DNA of 52,281 nt from Pyrinomonadaceae bacterium (GCA_023717565.1 JAMQPI010000510.1:1-52281); one strand, 5' to 3'. Shown: positions 38,614 to 50,363, counted from the stretch's first letter. Notes: a model not told the origin generated them from the sequence alone. A program made the numbers and translations.

Positions 38614-39971
38614 AACGACTCCCAAGACGGACATTTCTTGGAGGGATAGGAACTCTCATTGCATTGCCAGTTCTGGACGCGATGCTGCCGGCGTTTGCGT
38701 CGGCGAAAGAAACCGCAGCTCTAGCAAAAGCGCCGACGCGAATTTCCTTCAACTACATTCCGAACGGCGCGATCATGGAGCATTGGACTCCCAAAGGTGT
38801 GGGACAGAATTTCGAGTTCACCCGCATCCTCAAGCCGTTGGAAAACTTTCGTGAAGACCTGCTGGTGCTCTCGAAGCTGGCCCACCATCAAGCCAACGAG
38901 TTGGGCGATGGCGGTGGTGATCACGCTCGCGCGGGCGCATGTTTCTTGACCGGCATTCATCCGCGCAAGACGGCTGGTGCTGACATCTCCGCTGGCATTT
39001 CCGCAGATCAAATCGCAGCGCAACAGCTGGCCGCCAACTCGCTGACTCAGACCAGGCTGCCGTCGCTCGAGTTGGGCTGCGAAGATTCCCGCACCGTCGG
39101 CAATTGTGATTCAGGCTACAGCTGCTCCTACACGAACAGCATTTCATGGCGCGGGCCCGCCACGCCCATGCCGCCTGAGACGAATCCGCGCGGCGTCTTC
39201 GAGCGACTGTTTGGCAGCGGCGATGTCAGTCTGGATTCAGCCACGCGCGCGCGTCGCACTCTCTATCGCAAGAGCATTCTCGACCTGGTGCGTGGTGACA
39301 CCCAGCAACTCGTCAAGACTCTTGGCCCCAATGATCGCCGCAAGATTGATGAGTACCTCTCAGCGGTCCGTGAGATTGAGCAGCGAATCGACAGTGCGGA
39401 AAACAGCAACCACGAGTTACAGCCAACGATGGAGAAGCCCGACGGTATTCCGATCGCTTTCTCGGAATACCTGAAGCTCATGTACGACCTGCAGGTCATG
39501 GCCTTTCGATCTGATCTGACGCGTGTGACAACGTTGATGGTCGGTCGCGAAGGCAGTGTTCGGGTCTATCCTGAAATCGGCATTGCCGATCCGCACCATC
39601 CGCTAACGCATCATCGTAACAACCCCGCGATGATTGAAAAGATTGCGCAGATCAACTGCTTTCATGCGCAGCTCTTTGCATATTTTCTAGATCAGCTTAA
39701 GTCCATTCCGGATGGCGACGGGTCCCTGCTCGATCACTCGATGATTGTCTATGCGAGTGCGATCAGCGATGGCAATCAACACCTTCATGAAAACCTGCCG
39801 GTGTTGCTGGCCGGTCGCGCGAACGGTGAGCTAAAACCCGGTCGGCACATCGTCTATCCGGACAAGACACCGATGGCCAACCTGTACCTGTCGTTGTTGG
39901 ATCGGCTCGGTGTGCACACCACGGCCATCGGCGACAGCACCGGCCGACTTGAGCACCTCAACGAGGCATAG
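38610..39971 (+). CDS. DUF1552 domain-containing protein
   Basis: Tat-like N-terminus PRRTFLGGIGTLIALPVLDAMLPAFA; SLELGCEDSRTVGNCDSGYSCSYTNSISWRGPATPMPPETNPRGVFERLFG; ATGA overlap with DUF1592 gene. Confidence 0.93.
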   Translation: MKRLPRRTFLGGIGTLIALPVLDAMLPAFASAKETAALAKAPTRISFNYIPNGAIMEHWTPKGVGQNFEFTRILKPLENFREDLLVLSKLAHHQANELGDGGGDHARAGACFLTGIHPRKTAGADISAGISADQIAAQQLAANSLTQTRLPSLELGCEDSRTVGNCDSGYSCSYTNSISWRGPATPMPPETNPRGVFERLFGSGDVSLDSATRARRTLYRKSILDLVRGDTQQLVKTLGPNDRRKIDEYLSAVREIEQRIDSAENSNHELQPTMEKPDGIPIAFSEYLKLMYDLQVMAFRSDLTRVTTLMVGREGSVRVYPEIGIADPHHPLTHHRNNPAMIEKIAQINCFHAQLFAYFLDQLKSIPDGDGSLLDHSMIVYASAISDGNQHLHENLPVLLAGRANGELKPGRHIVYPDKTPMANLYLSLLDRLGVHTTAIGDSTGRLEHLNEA

Positions 39972-39974
39972 AGA

Positions 39975-41669
39975 ATGACTGCTCCAAAACGGCTCGTGTT
40001 CTTCGTCATCGCTCTTTGTCTGTTGGCTGGCTCCCTAGTTGTTTCGCGGGTCGGAGCTGAGGGTCAAAAAAAAAGAGCAGTAACGGCAAAGCGTAGGGTT
40101 CTCGAATACGACGTGCGTGAGTTCGGGGCTAAGGGCGATGGCCAGACGCTCGACACCGACGCCATCAACAAGACTATTGAAGCTGCCGCAAGCGCGGGCG
40201 GGGGCACGGTGCGCTTTCCCGCCGGCGCCTATCTGAGTTTTTCCATCCACCTGAAAAGCAACCTCACGCTGTATCTCGATCAAGGGGCTACCATCGTCGC
40301 CGCCGATCCGCAGGAGGCCAAAGGGAACTACGACATGTACGAGCCGAATGAATGGGACCAGTACCAGGACTTTGGCCATAGCCATTGGCAGAACAGTTTG
40401 ATTTGGGGAATCGGACTGGAGAACGTTGCCATCCTCGGACCGGGCCTGGTTAACGGCAAGGGTTTGACGCGCGGCGGTCCCAGACTGCGTCGGCCGGTTC
40501 AGCCTGGAGACCGGCCCGCCAGTTTGGGCGATCGCCCAGCCAGCACTTCGGCGCCGTCTCCCTCCCCGCCGCCGGGAAGCACTCAGGCAGCGCCGGATAG
40601 TTTCGGCAACAAGACGATCTCGCTCAAACTCTGCCACAACGTGCTGCTGCGCGACTTCTCGATCTTGAATGCCGGGCACTTTGGTCTACTGGCTACGGGG
40701 GTGGACAATCTCACGATTGACAACGTCAAGGTCGACACTAATCGAGATGGCTTTGACATCGATTCTTGTCGCAACGTGCGTATCTCGAATTGCAGTGTTA
40801 ACTCGCCCAATGACGATGCGATTGTGCTCAAGAGTTCCTACGCCCTCGGTTACGCCCGCGCAACTGAGAACGTGACCATTACCAATTGCCTCGTCAGTGG
40901 CTACGATATCGGCTCGTTGTTGGATGGTACGTTCAAGCGCAACGTGAAGCAGGCGCCGGACCGCGATGGACCAACCGGGCGCGTCAAGTTCGGCACCGAA
41001 TCAAATGGCGGCTTTAAGAACATCACCATCTCAAACATTGTTTTTGATCACTGTCGCGGGCTGGCGCTGGAGACGGTTGACGGCGGGCTGCTCGAAGATA
41101 TAAGCATCAGCAACATCACCATGCGCGACATTGTAAACTCCCCGATCTTTCTGCGTTTGGGAAGCCGCATGCGAGCGCCCGCGGGCACGGCGATCGGCCA
41201 ACTGCGGCGCGTCCAGATTAGCAACGTGGTGGTCTATAACGCCGACCCTCGCTATGCTTCAATCATCAGCGGCATCCCGGGCCACGACATCGAAGACGTG
41301 AAGCTCAGCAACATCCGCATCTTCTATCAAGGCGGCGGCACGCTGGCACAGGCGGCGCTGTCTCCGGCCGAGAAGGAAGCGGGCTATCCTGAACCTTCAA
41401 TGTTCGGCGACACTCCCGCGTACGGCTTTTTCATACGTCACGTAAAGGGCATCGAGTTAGACAATGTCGAGGTCAGCTACGCGCAGGAAGATCTGCGCCC
41501 TGCCTTCGTCCTCAACGACGTAAACGGTGCGGACTTTTTTCACGTTAAAGCCCAGCTGGCGAAAGATACGCACGCCTTCGTGTTGCAGAATGTTTCTGAT
41601 TTCAGCACTTACCAATGCAAAGGCGTGCCGGACATGCGGCTTGAGCGCGTGGAACAGAAGAAGTTTTAG
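39975..41669 (+). CDS. Glycoside hydrolase family 28 (polygalacturonase-like)
   Basis: YDVREFGAKGDGQTLDTDAINKTIEAA, NRDGFDIDSCRNVRISNCSVNSPNDDAIVLKSS, ENVTITNCLVSG; parallel beta-helix repeats. Confidence 0.92.
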   Translation: MTAPKRLVFFVIALCLLAGSLVVSRVGAEGQKKRAVTAKRRVLEYDVREFGAKGDGQTLDTDAINKTIEAAASAGGGTVRFPAGAYLSFSIHLKSNLTLYLDQGATIVAADPQEAKGNYDMYEPNEWDQYQDFGHSHWQNSLIWGIGLENVAILGPGLVNGKGLTRGGPRLRRPVQPGDRPASLGDRPASTSAPSPSPPPGSTQAAPDSFGNKTISLKLCHNVLLRDFSILNAGHFGLLATGVDNLTIDNVKVDTNRDGFDIDSCRNVRISNCSVNSPNDDAIVLKSSYALGYARATENVTITNCLVSGYDIGSLLDGTFKRNVKQAPDRDGPTGRVKFGTESNGGFKNITISNIVFDHCRGLALETVDGGLLEDISISNITMRDIVNSPIFLRLGSRMRAPAGTAIGQLRRVQISNVVVYNADPRYASIISGIPGHDIEDVKLSNIRIFYQGGGTLAQAALSPAEKEAGYPEPSMFGDTPAYGFFIRHVKGIELDNVEVSYAQEDLRPAFVLNDVNGADFFHVKAQLAKDTHAFVLQNVSDFSTYQCKGVPDMRLERVEQKKF

Positions 41670-41701
41670 CAAGTTGCCGAAAAACCAATTCGGAGACCAA
41701 T

Positions 41702-44686
41702 ATGAATTCAGTGCTGCGATTGCTCGTCCGCTTGATTGTCGCGCTGGCATTTTCGACTCTGGCCGTGTCGTATAGTCCACCAAAGAGTGCGCGGGCAAAG
41801 TACAACTTCAATTCCGGCTGGAAGGTGCTGGTCGGCGACCCGACAGCCGCGCAAGCAGTGGACTTCGACGACGCCGGCTGGAAGGATGTGACTACGCCCT
41901 ACGCCTGGAACGAAGACGACGCGTTCAAAAAGAGCATCCACGACTTGCCTACTGGCATCGCCTGGTATCGCAAGCACTTCAAACTCCCGCCTCAAAGCAA
42001 CGGCCAGAAGATCTTCCTGGAGTTTGAAGGCATCCGGCATGGTGGCGAGTTCTACCTCAACGGCAAGTTCGTCGGGCGGCATGAGAACGGGGTGATGGCG
42101 TTTGGTTTTGACATCAGCGACCAGGTGAAACCCGCGCGCGAGGAGAACGTCCTCGCCGTGCGCATTGATAACGCATGGGATTACCGCGAGAAGGCTACCA
42201 ATTCGACCTACCAGTGGAGCGACAGAAATTTCTACACCAACTACGGCGGCATCAACAAGAACGTCTACCTTCACGTTACTGATAAGCTCCATCAGACGCT
42301 GCCCCTCTACTTGAACCTCGGCACGACGGGCGTTTACGTTTATGCGCAGGACTTTGATATCAAGGGCAAGAGCGCGAAGCTCACCGCCGAGTCCCAGGTA
42401 AAGAATGAATCCGGCGCGGCTCGCACCTTCAGTTACGAAGTCGGCATTGAAGACCCGAACGGCAAGATCGTGAAGACGATTAGCGGCGGGCGATACACGC
42501 TGGCTCCGGGTGAAACCAAGACAGTCAGCGCCAGCGCTCGCGTCACCGGTCTGAATTTCTGGAGTTGGGGTTACGGCTACCTCTACAACGTCTATACCTC
42601 GCTGATGGTTGGTGACCTATCGGTCGACACCGTCAGAACGCGCACCGGTTTTCGCAAGACTGAGTTCGGCCAGGGACTGGTAAAGCTGAATGACCAGGTT
42701 ATTCAACTCAAGGGCTACGGCCAGCGGACCACCAACGAATGGCCTGCGGTGGGGCTGTCAGTGCCGGCGTGGCTGAGCGATTTTAGTAATCGTCTGATGG
42801 TTGAGAGCAATGCCAATCTCGTTCGCTGGATGCATGTGACGCCCTGGAAACAAGACGTCGAGTCGTGCGATCGGGTGGGCTTGATTCAGGCAATGCCCGC
42901 CGGTGATTCGGAAAGAGACGCAACCGGCAGGCAGTGGGAGCAGCGAGTCGAAGTGATGCGCGATGCGATCATCTACAATCGCAACAACCCGAGCATTCTC
43001 TTTTACGAATCCGGCAATAAGGGTGTGAGCGAAGATCACATGCGCCAAATGAAGGCCGTGCGCGACCAGTACGATCCGTTTGGCGGACGTGCCGCCGGCG
43101 CGCGCGAGATGCTCAATAGCAAGGTCGCCGAGTACGGCGGCGAGATGCTCTACGTCAACAAGAGCGCCACCACACCGTTCTGGGCGATGGAGTATTCCCG
43201 CGACGAGGGCTTGCGTAAGTATTGGGATGAGTACTCGCCCCCCTTTCACAAGGATGGTGATGGCCCGCTTTACCGAAATCAGGATGCCCGTGTCTACAAT
43301 CGCAACCAGGATTCCCACGCCATCGAGAACGTGGCCCGCTGGTATGACTACTGGCGGGAGCGGCCGGGCACAGGCGCGCGAGTCAGTTCGGGTGGCGTGA
43401 ACATAATTTTCTCGGACACGAACACCCACTTCCGCGGTGCGGAGAACTATCGTCGCAGCGGTGAGGTCGATGCGGTCCGCATCCCCAAGGACGGATTCTT
43501 CGCCCATCAAGTGATGTGGGACGGCTGGGTGGATGTCGAACATCAGCGCATGCACATCATTGGCCATTGGAATTACCAGCCAGGAACCAGGAAGAACATC
43601 TACGTCGTGTCGAGCGCCGAGAAGGTTGAGTTGTTCGTCAATGGCGTGTCGAAGGGGTTTGGCGAACCGAGCAATCGGTTTCTTTTCACCTTTAAGGACA
43701 TCAAGTGGCAGGCCGGTACAATCCGCGCGGTGGGTTACGACGCGAGGGATCGGAAGGTCAATGAAGCCGTCAAGAAGACTGCCGGAAAGCCGTTCGGCAT
43801 TCGCCTAACGACCCATGTCAGCCCCAAAGGCTTGCGCTCTGATGGCGCTGATTTGGCCTTAGTCGATGTCGAAGTAATTGACGCTGAGGGAAACCGCTGC
43901 CCGACGGCTTTGAACCTAATCAAATTCAGCCTTTCCGGTCCATCTGAGTGGCGAGGTGGCATCGCCCAGGGGCCGGACAATTACATCCTTTCCAAAGAAC
44001 TGCCGGTCGAAGGCGGTGTGAATCGGGTCATTGTTCGCTCTGCGCGGCAGGCCGGCAAGATCATCCTCAACGCGGCCGCGGAAGGCCTCAAGCCGGCGAC
44101 CGCTAAGATCGTCTCTCAGCCCGTAGTTGCGGCTGACGGCTTGTCGCTTGAGATGCCCGATGCCGGGCTTTCGTCCAACCTGGGCCGGGGGCCGACGCCT
44201 CCAGCGGCGCCTCTCGTTTTGACACGCAGGCCGGTGGCTATCGTGCGCGCCGCAGCCGGATCCAATGCGGATCAGGTGACGAAGACCCTCGACGATGATG
44301 AGACCACCGACTGGTCCAGCGACGGTATGCTCCAGACGGCGTGGATCAAGTACGAATTCGAGCGGGCAGTTGACATCGATGAGGTGGTCATCAAGTTCGT
44401 CTCGTGGAGAACGAAGGCATACCCCATCCGTATCACGGTGGATGACCAGGTGGTCTTCGCTGGTCCAACATCGCCGAGCCTCGGCTATGACACGATCAAA
44501 TTCCATTCGGTGAGCGGTAAGAGTTTGAAGATAGAACTCACCGGCTACGTCCGCAACAGAGATGCTTTCGGGAATATTGTGGAGCTGGCCGCGACGCCAA
44601 ACCCACAGTCCATTGCGAGCGCCAAAACCGGACAAGCGACACTAGGAATTGTGGAAGTGGAGATCTATCAGCCACCCATCAGATGA
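41702..44686 (+). CDS. Glycoside hydrolase family 2 with C-terminal discoidin-like domain
   Basis: [75 protein letters not shown]-terminal [12 protein letters not shown]...[19 protein letters not shown]. Confidence 0.92.
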   Translation: MNSVLRLLVRLIVALAFSTLAVSYSPPKSARAKYNFNSGWKVLVGDPTAAQAVDFDDAGWKDVTTPYAWNEDDAFKKSIHDLPTGIAWYRKHFKLPPQSNGQKIFLEFEGIRHGGEFYLNGKFVGRHENGVMAFGFDISDQVKPAREENVLAVRIDNAWDYREKATNSTYQWSDRNFYTNYGGINKNVYLHVTDKLHQTLPLYLNLGTTGVYVYAQDFDIKGKSAKLTAESQVKNESGAARTFSYEVGIEDPNGKIVKTISGGRYTLAPGETKTVSASARVTGLNFWSWGYGYLYNVYTSLMVGDLSVDTVRTRTGFRKTEFGQGLVKLNDQVIQLKGYGQRTTNEWPAVGLSVPAWLSDFSNRLMVESNANLVRWMHVTPWKQDVESCDRVGLIQAMPAGDSERDATGRQWEQRVEVMRDAIIYNRNNPSILFYESGNKGVSEDHMRQMKAVRDQYDPFGGRAAGAREMLNSKVAEYGGEMLYVNKSATTPFWAMEYSRDEGLRKYWDEYSPPFHKDGDGPLYRNQDARVYNRNQDSHAIENVARWYDYWRERPGTGARVSSGGVNIIFSDTNTHFRGAENYRRSGEVDAVRIPKDGFFAHQVMWDGWVDVEHQRMHIIGHWNYQPGTRKNIYVVSSAEKVELFVNGVSKGFGEPSNRFLFTFKDIKWQAGTIRAVGYDARDRKVNEAVKKTAGKPFGIRLTTHVSPKGLRSDGADLALVDVEVIDAEGNRCPTALNLIKFSLSGPSEWRGGIAQGPDNYILSKELPVEGGVNRVIVRSARQAGKIILNAAAEGLKPATAKIVSQPVVAADGLSLEMPDAGLSSNLGRGPTPPAAPLVLTRRPVAIVRAAAGSNADQVTKTLDDDETTDWSSDGMLQTAWIKYEFERAVDIDEVVIKFVSWRTKAYPIRITVDDQVVFAGPTSPSLGYDTIKFHSVSGKSLKIELTGYVRNRDAFGNIVELAATPNPQSIASAKTGQATLGIVEVEIYQPPIR

Positions 44687-44757
44687 CCTTTAGGAAAAGA
44701 CAACCCGCTCGTCGGCAAGCAGATTTGACACCGGAATCCGATTCTTCAAAGGAAAGC

Positions 44758-47556
44758 ATGAGAACCGTTTTTGGAAAGCGATTCACAGTCTGTGCGTTCG
44801 TGCTTGTTTTTGTTCTAAGCGGCTTCTGCTCTTCAGGGACCGCGCAGACAAGAACCATCAATGAGCTTCAACGTTCGTTTGAGCATCCACCCGATGACGC
44901 CCGGATCATGGTGCGTTGGTGGTGGTTTGGTCCGGCAGTGACCAAGCCGCAGCTCGAACGTGAGATGCGTTTGATGAAGGAAGGCGGCATCGGCGGCTTT
45001 GAGGTACAGCCTGTTTATCCGGTCGTTCTTGATGACGTGAACGCGGGCGTCAAGACCTTGCCATTTCTCTCCGATGAGTTTATCGACGCGCTACGCTTCA
45101 CATCTGAGAAGGCGCGCGAGTTAGGTTTGCGCTTCGACCTCACGCTTGGCAGCGGCTGGCCTTTCGGTGGTCCATCGGTTCCGCTCAGCGAGGCTGCCGG
45201 TCGTTTGCGTTACGAGCATGTGAAGGTCAGCGCCGGTTCGACTCGGGTCAAAGTTCCGGACATCGGCGTGGCAGAAAAGCTACTGGCGGTCTATCTCGCA
45301 GAAACGAAAGGCGAGGCCATCGCGCCCGAGAGCCTGCGCGAGATCACCGACATCAAGGACGGCGCGGTATGGCTTCCCGCCGGATTGGCAAGCGCGCATG
45401 AATTGCTATTCTTTATTTCCGGCCGCACCGGAATGCAAGTTAAGCGTCCGGCAGTCGGCGCCGAAGGGTTCGTGCTTGATCATCTTGACCGCAAAGCCAC
45501 CGAGAATTATTTGAAGAATGTCGGCGACCGTCTAATGCAAGCGTTTGCGGCCAAAGGGGCAAACCGTCCGTACTCGATCTTCTGCGACAGCCTCGAAGTC
45601 TATGGCCAGGATTGGACGGCTGACCTGCTTGATGAGTTTCAAAAACGTCGTGGCTATGATCTCAAGCCCCATCTACCGGCGCTGGTGATGGACGTCGGCT
45701 CTGACACTTTGAATATCCGGCACGACTGGGGATTGACGCTGACTGAGTTGCTGAACGAACGATTCCTGACGCCGATACACGACTGGTCGAAGAAGAATCA
45801 AACGCTGTTTCGCATGCAGAATTACGGCGTTCCCGCGGCGACTATTTCTAGCAACGCCTACGACGATCTGAGTGAAGGCGAAGGCTCGCAGTGGAAAGTT
45901 TTGCGCGCCGCGCGTTGGGCTTCTTCCGCGAACCATTTGTACGGGCGGCCAGTGACATCTTCCGAGACGTGGACGTGGCTTCACTCTCCTGCATTCAGGG
46001 CGACGCCGTTAGATATGAAAGCAGAAGCGGACCGGCACTTCCTCCAGGGGATCAACCAATTCATCGCGCACGGTTGGCCGTACACTGCGCCAGGCGTTGA
46101 ATATCCGGGTTGGCGTTTCTATGCCTCGGCAGTCTTTAACGAGAAGAATCCATGGTGGCCGGTCATGCCGGATGTGACTTCGTACCTGCAACGGCTCAGT
46201 TACTTATTACGGCAGGGACAACCGGCCAACGATGTGGCGTTGTATCTCCCGAACGATGATGGCTGGGCGCATTTCACCAGTGGGAACACCCAGATGATCG
46301 AACTGCTGCGCGAGCGGGTCGGACCGAATGTGATACCGAAAATTCTTGAGTCGGGATACAACCTCGACTTCTTTGACGACGGTTCGCTCAAGCAAGTCGG
46401 TCGCGTCGACAAAGGTTCGCTGGTCATGGGTGGAAACAAATACAAGATCGTGATTCTTCCCGGGGTCGAGCGCATCCCGGTTGTAACGTATCGCAAGCTT
46501 GAAGAGTTCGTGCGCGGCGGCGGCATTCTGATCGCTACGCGCCGCATCCCGGAACTTCCACCGGGCCTGAAGGCGACGGACGCCGAAACCGCGGAAGTGC
46601 TCGGAATCTCGCGCCGACTTTTTAGTGAATCGACTTCGCCTGCGTACTTAGTGACGGATGAAGCAGCTCAACTCGCTGGCAAGCTAAACAGCATATTGGT
46701 TCCGGATGTCGCGCTCTCGCCAGCGGTAGCTGACATTGGCTTTGTTCATCGCAGTACGGTGGATGCGGAGATCTACTTTTTGGCTAACACTTCTAACGCG
46801 CGCCAGAATGTGAAAGGTACATTTCGCCAACAAGGGCTGAAGCCTGAATGGTGGGACCCTTTCTCCGGCAGCGTCACACTCGCGAGTGTTGTCGCGACAG
46901 TTGCGGCAGGGACGACAAAAGTCTCGATTGATTTTGAGCCGTACGGATCGCGCGTGCTGATCTTCACGAAACGCACGGTGTCGAGCACCCCAATGAATAA
47001 CCCCGCCGCAGCGCAGGAGCCAATTGATTTGAGCACTGGCTGGCGTGTGTCTTTCGGCGCGAATGGGCCTGTGGTGCAAATGGATAAGCTTCGCTCGTGG
47101 ACTGATGACGCACAGACGCGCTACTTCTCAGGCGTTGCTACTTACGAAAGGCAAGTCATAGTTCCTGACAACCTGTTGCAAAACGGTTTGCGTGTTGCGT
47201 TGGATTTCGGCGAGGGTCGAGCTGATGAATCTCGACCCAGCCGCTCCGGGATGCAGGCGATGTTTGAAGGGCCGATCCGCGAAGCAGCACTGATCTATGT
47301 CAACGACCAACGCGCGGGCTCGGTTTGGTGTCCGCCGTATGCGCTGGACATCACTCGGTTGCTGCGACGCGGCGTGAACAAGATTCGCGTCGAGGTCAGC
47401 AACACGGCGATCAATTACATGGCCGGGCATAGCCTGCCGGATTATCGCTTGCTGAATTTACGTTACGGCGAGCGGTTCCAAGCGCAGGAGATGGAAAAGG
47501 TGCAACCCGTCGCTTCGGGCCTGTTCGGGCCGATCCGCCTGGTCTCAACTCGGTAG
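44758..47556 (+). CDS. Glycosyl hydrolase, GH106 alpha-L-rhamnosidase-like
   Basis: [92 protein letters not shown]-terminal carbohydrate-binding beta-sandwich. Start chosen at MRTVFGKRF. Confidence 0.9.
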   Translation: MRTVFGKRFTVCAFVLVFVLSGFCSSGTAQTRTINELQRSFEHPPDDARIMVRWWWFGPAVTKPQLEREMRLMKEGGIGGFEVQPVYPVVLDDVNAGVKTLPFLSDEFIDALRFTSEKARELGLRFDLTLGSGWPFGGPSVPLSEAAGRLRYEHVKVSAGSTRVKVPDIGVAEKLLAVYLAETKGEAIAPESLREITDIKDGAVWLPAGLASAHELLFFISGRTGMQVKRPAVGAEGFVLDHLDRKATENYLKNVGDRLMQAFAAKGANRPYSIFCDSLEVYGQDWTADLLDEFQKRRGYDLKPHLPALVMDVGSDTLNIRHDWGLTLTELLNERFLTPIHDWSKKNQTLFRMQNYGVPAATISSNAYDDLSEGEGSQWKVLRAARWASSANHLYGRPVTSSETWTWLHSPAFRATPLDMKAEADRHFLQGINQFIAHGWPYTAPGVEYPGWRFYASAVFNEKNPWWPVMPDVTSYLQRLSYLLRQGQPANDVALYLPNDDGWAHFTSGNTQMIELLRERVGPNVIPKILESGYNLDFFDDGSLKQVGRVDKGSLVMGGNKYKIVILPGVERIPVVTYRKLEEFVRGGGILIATRRIPELPPGLKATDAETAEVLGISRRLFSESTSPAYLVTDEAAQLAGKLNSILVPDVALSPAVADIGFVHRSTVDAEIYFLANTSNARQNVKGTFRQQGLKPEWWDPFSGSVTLASVVATVAAGTTKVSIDFEPYGSRVLIFTKRTVSSTPMNNPAAAQEPIDLSTGWRVSFGANGPVVQMDKLRSWTDDAQTRYFSGVATYERQVIVPDNLLQNGLRVALDFGEGRADESRPSRSGMQAMFEGPIREAALIYVNDQRAGSVWCPPYALDITRLLRRGVNKIRVEVSNTAINYMAGHSLPDYRLLNLRYGERFQAQEMEKVQPVASGLFGPIRLVSTR

Positions 47557-47557
47557 C

Positions 47558-49020
47558 TTACTGCTTCGCAACTGAGGGTGTGTCGACGTTCGTGTTGTTT
47601 GAGGTTCGAACCGCCAGCCCGTCGCGGGTTTGCAGTTTGACGTTGGTCATACTCCAGTCTGGGGCGAATTCGATCACGCCGGCCGCCTCTCCCTGCGCGT
47701 TCACGTTGATCCATTTCACATTTCTGATCACCTTGTCCGGCAGGCCGGTGGCGGAGAATATCTGCCGCGCGCCAGTGACCTCGACATCTTCGATTGTGAT
47801 ATTGCGAAACTCGCAAAGTCCTCGCTCCGGAGGCAACACCGGCGTCGCCAACACCACCCAGTGCCTGGGAATGTTTTGGATGCCAGGGGGAATCGTCGCG
47901 TAGCTGAAGCTCGGGTTCCAATCCAGGGTGAACGTGAACGGCAGTCGCACCTTGTCCAGCTTCAGACCGCGAATCAGCACGTCGGACACAAAGCCGCCGC
48001 GCGTCTTGGCAGACTTGAAACGGATCCCTTCGTTAGTGCCAATCCCGCGGTTGTCGTAGGCAACCACCATCCGGATGCCTCCGGAAGTTTCGCTCCCGAA
48101 TGAGAGCACGCCACCGCCTGACCTGATGGTGTTTTGTCGAATCACGATGTATTCCGTTGGACGATTCACGCGGAGCCCGTCGGAATCGCGTCCGGCTTTG
48201 AGGCAAATATCATCGTCGTTGTTGTCGATGTCGCAGTTCTGCACCAACACGTGATCGGAAGAGTCGATATCAACTCCGTCGGTGCTCGGGCCTTTGTTGT
48301 CGCTGATCTGGCGGCGTCCACGGTCACATGATCAGAATAGACAACCTGCACGGTCCAGAAGCCGGACCGCTTCAGACTCAGGTTTTCCACGGTGACATCG
48401 GCAGCTTTCCAAATGACCATCAGGCGTACGCGCTCAGCGTCATAGTCCGAGGCCCACCGCAACCCGCGTGGTTCGTAGTCCTCGCGCCGCAGTTTCCAAT
48501 ATTTCGCCCACCACTTCTCCCCATGGCCGTCGATGGTCCCGCCGCCGGAAATTTTGACGTTCCTTTGCCCGTTCACATTGATCAGCGCGGCGGGCCAGTT
48601 CATCTCGATGCCTGAAATTCTGGTCGCGATGGAAGGGTAGTCGGAATCTTCCTGACTACCGAGGAGCGTGACGCCCTGATCGATGCGCAGGTGAACGTTG
48701 CTCTTTAGAAAAATGGCCCCCGTGAGATAGGTTCCGGGTTTGAAGCTAATGAGACCGCCGCCCGCTTTCGCACAGGCGTCAATCGCTTTCTGGATCGGCT
48801 GAGTGGAGTTCGTGACGCCGTCCGGCACAGCTCCATATGCATTCGCGGGAAACGTCCTGCGCCCGCCGGGTGAACGCCGCGCACCCACCTGGTCCACCCA
48901 GGCGGGCAGCGCATCCGAACGCAAAGGAAATGTTGCCTGACCAAGTGCTGGTCCAACGAAATAACAACTTGCCAGGAATAAGAAACAAGGTAACTTCCAT
49001 CTGCGGGCTGCCGTTCCCAT
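47558..49020 (-). pseudogene. Second GH28 polygalacturonase-like gene, split by a single frameshift
   Basis: N-part 49020..48166 (NAYGAVPDGVTNSTQPIQKAIDACAKAGGGLISFKPGTYLTGAIFLKSNVHLRIDQGVTL) continues in another frame (ISDNKGPSTDGVDIDSSDHVLVQNCDIDNNDDDICLKAGRDSDG) to 47558; break near 48308-48318. Confidence 0.85.
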
Positions 49021-49077
49021 TTTCCCCTCCGTCGCAACCTGCCTTACCGTACTGACGTTCCTATCCCTCTATTTTTT

Positions 49078-50160
49078 TCATGGTCTGGGTGGCGCCGTCG
49101 AGCCCCGCTTGACTAGATAGGTCGGAATGCGAACTTCCTTGCCCTGTGCGCCTGGCTGCGCAATATTCTTCATCAATGCTTCTACGGTTCTGCGGCCGAG
49201 CTCAGCACGCGACAGGCAGACAGTAGTCAGCGCTGGCTCGCTCAATTCAGCGAATGCTGTGTCGTCGAAGCCGATGAGTGAAATATCGCGCGGAATTGAC
49301 AGACCGGCCTTGCGCATTTCTTTCATCAGCCCGAACGCCATCATGTCATTGGCTGCCAGGACGGCCGTTGGCAACTCTGCAGCTGCCAGGATTTCGATGG
49401 CCGCCCGCTGGCCACTTTCAAATCTGAAGTCGCCTTCGTAGACGGCCGTCCTGGCGTTCGGCACGTGCCGGGCGACCGATTCGAGAAAAGCATCACGCCG
49501 CACATTGGTCCCATCGGGCTTGTCAGAAGCGGCGACGTGAACAATATGTCGATGGCCAAGCGAGGCCAGATGCGCCACAGCTTCATCGACTCCAACGGCG
49601 TAGTCGATGACAACGTTACTCATGTGCTCGCTCACCTTGTCCAGGTTTTGACTGACCACAGAGATGTTTCTTCCAATCAGTTCGTGAATCAGACCCGGAT
49701 CGAGTTTAGCGGTCATCAGGGCCACGCCCGCTACCTTCAGCCCGATCAGACGCCGCACGTGATCGGCGGCCCGATGAGGGTCATAGTTTGTGTTGAGCAA
49801 GACGGTATTATAGCCGCGCTCAAACGCGTTCATTTCAAAGCTCTTGACGAGCTCGGGAAAGAGCGGGCTAGCAAAGTCCGAGGACAAAAGGCCGATGATC
49901 CTGGTGCGTCCTGATGCTAATGAGCGAGCCTGAGCATTCGGGTAATAGTTGCAGCGCTCGATTGCGTCCAAGACGCTCGCACGTGTTGTTGCGGCCACTC
50001 TCTTCGTTTCATTGATGACATTCGAGACTGTGGCAGTCGATACGCCTGCCGCGCGCGCCACGTCATCGATTCGCGTCGCTTTAGCCCTGTCGGTTTTCTC
50101 GCGCGTCACTGCCACTAGGTCACCGCCGCGCGGTGCTTCTTCAAGGTCGATACTAATCAT
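49078..50160 (-). CDS. LacI family transcriptional regulator
   Basis: TRIDDVARAAGVSTATVSNVINETKRVAATTRASVLDAIERCNYYPNAQARSLASGRTRIIGLLSSD; periplasmic-binding-like sensor domain. Confidence 0.95.
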   Translation of the reverse strand: MISIDLEEAPRGGDLVAVTREKTDRAKATRIDDVARAAGVSTATVSNVINETKRVAATTRASVLDAIERCNYYPNAQARSLASGRTRIIGLLSSDFASPLFPELVKSFEMNAFERGYNTVLLNTNYDPHRAADHVRRLIGLKVAGVALMTAKLDPGLIHELIGRNISVVSQNLDKVSEHMSNVVIDYAVGVDEAVAHLASLGHRHIVHVAASDKPDGTNVRRDAFLESVARHVPNARTAVYEGDFRFESGQRAAIEILAAAELPTAVLAANDMMAFGLMKEMRKAGLSIPRDISLIGFDDTAFAELSEPALTTVCLSRAELGRRTVEALMKNIAQPGAQGKEVRIPTYLVKRGSTAPPRP

Positions 50161-50253
50161 GATGGTCGCAAAAAAGCAGGACGCTCATCGAGCCGAGCGG
50201 GAACTTTCCCTAGCAAACGCTTAACTAATTACGCCCAAGCTGAATGCGGCTGA

Positions 50254-50266
50254 TCGTAATTTACGA
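50254..50266. promoter_or_regulatory. Perfect palindrome TCGTAA-T-TTACGA, candidate LacI-family operator
   Basis: 13-nt palindrome about 94 bp upstream of the lacI-type gene start. Confidence 0.4.
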
Positions 50267-50363
50267 ACGGACCTTTGTCATTGGACGGCTGTCATTGCGG
50301 ACCCTATGCACACCGCAAAGCGCTATGCGAAGGGCATATGAAGTGGCAACTTTATCGGCATGA

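Noticed and set aside
40066-40074. A9 tract early in the GH28 gene, possible transcriptional slippage site
   Set aside because: Frame is intact through the tract and no alternative product is apparent; not enough to support recoding.
40480-40600. GDRPAS-LGDRPAS mini-repeat in the GH28 protein
   Set aside because: A short low-complexity Pro-rich insertion, not a meaningful repeat array.
40035-40679. 214-aa reverse-strand ORF inside the GH28 gene
   Set aside because: Antisense shadow ORF without motifs.
42758-43567. 269-aa reverse-strand ORF inside the GH2 gene
   Set aside because: Antisense shadow of a strongly supported GH2 CDS; low-complexity His/Val/Ile-rich composition typical of high-GC antisense frames.
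43916-44635. 239-aa reverse-strand ORF in the GH2 3' end
   Set aside because: Antisense to supported coding sequence, no recognisable domain.
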